A stretch of DNA of 64,000 nt from Agrypnia vestita (Eukaryota; Arthropoda; Insecta; Trichoptera; Phryganeidae). This document shows positions 62,959 to 64,000 of this stretch, piece by piece. Numbering within the stretch: position 1 is the stretch's first letter; the number at the start of each line of letters is the position of its first letter. A program made the translations under genes and the position numbers. The notes below the pieces were generated by a model. That model made no database searches. It worked only from the letters and a program-made list of their open reading frames with translations, and was not told the DNA's origin. The DNA is taken from assembly GCA_016648135.1 (NCBI GenBank), contig JADDOH010008093.1, forward strand, positions 62,001 through 126,000, given 5' to 3'.

Positions 62959-63254
62959 ATATATATAGATATATATATATCCTTATCTATAAATATACGG
63001 ACGTTCGAACACGGTATCACGTGCATTGTCAAGGCTAAAAAGGCCTCCAAAAAGTTAAGGACTAGCCGTACTTGTGCGCCGGATGGACCTGAAAGTCTCC
63101 CACCCATAAAGGCAATGGACCATGGACGTTGATACCGTTGTCGATTAAACGTGGCCTAGGTCGTCTCAGGGGACAATTACAGAAAACGCGACGTGTCCCA
63201 GGAAATATTACTTTGTTAACATATATATAGTATATATACTATCTATATATATAT
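62959..63254. other. Unrecognised sequence between TA tracts
   Basis: 63000-63200 is GC-moderate and unique, bounded by TA-rich tracts at 62955-62985 and 63222-63250. No domain found in any frame. Confidence 0.4.
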
Positions 63255-63352
63255 ATCGTACAGGTAGCGCCATACGTTTATAAAAAGCTGGAACCGTTTC
63301 CAGATCGTACAGGTAGCGCCATACGTTTATAAAAAGCTGGAACCGTTTCCAG
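63255..63352. repeat. Perfect 49-bp tandem duplication
   Basis: Two identical units (63255-63303 and 63304-63352), each starting ATCGTACAGGTAGCGCCATA and ending GGAACCGTTTCCAG. The unit contains the palindrome GGAACCGTTTCC-like CTGGAAC/GTTTCCAG. Confidence 0.95.
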
Positions 63353-63519
63353 ATCTCATGTCCGATTCCAGAGATAAGGATGTCCGATGCAGCTGGACCA
63401 ATACGGAGCAGCCAGTTTCTTATCTTCCTACACTGACGTCTGGTTGTGGCGGACATACAGTCTCAAAGTGCGATTCTCAAACTGTTGATATAGAAAAATA
63501 TTAAAATGCACGATTCTCT
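63353..63519. other. No gene recognised
   Basis: An antisense 82-codon frame spanning the duplication (63208-63456) has no domain. Confidence 0.4.
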
Positions 63520-63739
63520 ATATATTTATTTATTTTTATTTCTACGGTTTACACCTATTACAGTAAAATGAAAATTTTTATACATATCTAGATAACAGTG
63601 TACATTATATATGTAAATATATATATATCTGCATGCATGCTCATTTACAAGTGTATACATATACATATATTCATACATACGAAATTTATAAAACAGTATC
63701 TTTTATAATAATTGTTGTATTACAACAGATTGTTAGTTA
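63520..63739 (-). repeat. Antisense LINE-like tail and AT-rich DNA
   Basis: TATTTATTTATTTTTATTTC then CTACGGTTTACACCTATTAC resembles the other antisense LINE 3' starts. The rest is TA-rich. Confidence 0.4.
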
Positions 63740-64000
63740 ACTTTGTAAAAACCACTACCAGATTTTAGGTCTACCGGTTTCGAGACGTACCCGTCTCTTC
63801 GTCAGGACCTACACTACACCACTACGTTCACAACACTACACAACTCAACTATAGTATTTTTACACTTCCACCAATAATTGATCACATGCGTGTTAGTCTT
63901 GTCAGGCACAAACATGCACTGATTAGCCTAATGAACCATCAGGGATCTACCGAAAGTGAGTGAGAAGGGGCGGGGACTAAAGTGGGTGTTACCCCATCTT
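63740..64000 (-). mobile_element. Penelope-like terminal segment (runs off window)
   Basis: The reverse strand carries a hammerhead-like core at 63766-63811 and unique flanks with GTAGTGTTGTGAACGTAGTG. No RT part is visible; the element may continue beyond 64000. Confidence 0.4.
63766..63811 (-). other. Hammerhead-ribozyme-like core, most complete in window
   Basis: Reverse-strand order: TAGGTC, CTGACGA, A, GAGAC-GGGTAC-GTCTC hairpin, GAAA, CCGG, TA, GACCTA. TAGGTC and GACCTA pair over 6 bp to form stem I. CCGG is a self-complementary minimal stem III, and GGTA supplies a GUA cleavage triplet. One extra A before stem II departs from the consensus. Penelope-like elements are known to carry hammerheads with tiny stem III; cleavage here is not shown. 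Confidence 0.5.

Overview
The window reads as AT-rich insect intergenic or intronic DNA, most probably lepidopteran. The grounds are the mix of element families: RTE, CR1 and Penelope-like retroelements, insect-type Helitrons, one tRNA-derived SINE family, and many hAT, Tc1/mariner, PIF/Harbinger and piggyBac deletion derivatives. The lepidopteran assignment is an inference. I found no intact host protein-coding gene, no rRNA and no functional tRNA. The only host-gene hint is a strong 3' splice site followed by a 33-codon open stretch with a stop at 26260-26361. It lies just downstream of a piggyBac-type element, so it could be a terminal exon of an unseen gene.

Layout. 1-9 kb: LINE tails, a PIF/Harbinger derivative keeping a frameshifted MADF exon, a Penelope-like terminal repeat, Helitron ends, the first copy of an unclassified repeat here called E (with repeat F nested in it), an RTE tail, and a palindromic mariner-like element with a SINE inside it. 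9-24 kb: further LINE-D and E copies, CpG-rich unique patches, and a TATA box preceded by two heat-shock elements (21.25-21.33 kb). 24-31 kb: a decayed pogo/Tigger fragment, LINE tails, a piggyBac-type element with TTAA on both sides, the candidate exon, and a TA-flanked mariner-like element. 31-48 kb: three copies of one hAT-type element, which interrupt or are interrupted by other elements, and a second hAT insertion with a perfect 24-bp hairpin. 48-53 kb: two PIF/Harbinger elements inserted in tandem at one TAA, then a Helitron 3' half carrying an array of heat-shock elements. 53-64 kb: LINE tails, a hAT remnant with its dimerisation domain, a Penelope-like RT and GIY-YIG remnant, the most nested E and F copies, and a terminal Penelope-like segment with a hammerhead-ribozyme-like core.

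The transposable elements mostly do not work together; they record insertion order. Several insertions can be dated relative to one another because the target reads through when the insert is removed: a CR1 codon run split by a hAT element, and a hAT element split by a mariner element and a Penelope-like segment. Others keep exact target-site duplications of the length expected for their family: 8 bp for hAT, TA for mariner, TAA or TTA for PIF/Harbinger, TTAA for piggyBac, 9 bp for a LINE.

The most notable signals are functional-looking motifs on mobile DNA: a heat-shock-element array in a Helitron, hammerhead-like cores in Penelope-like terminal repeats, and the HSE plus TATA module. Single-base family boundaries are approximate unless a target duplication is stated. 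All family assignments come from reading, not database search.
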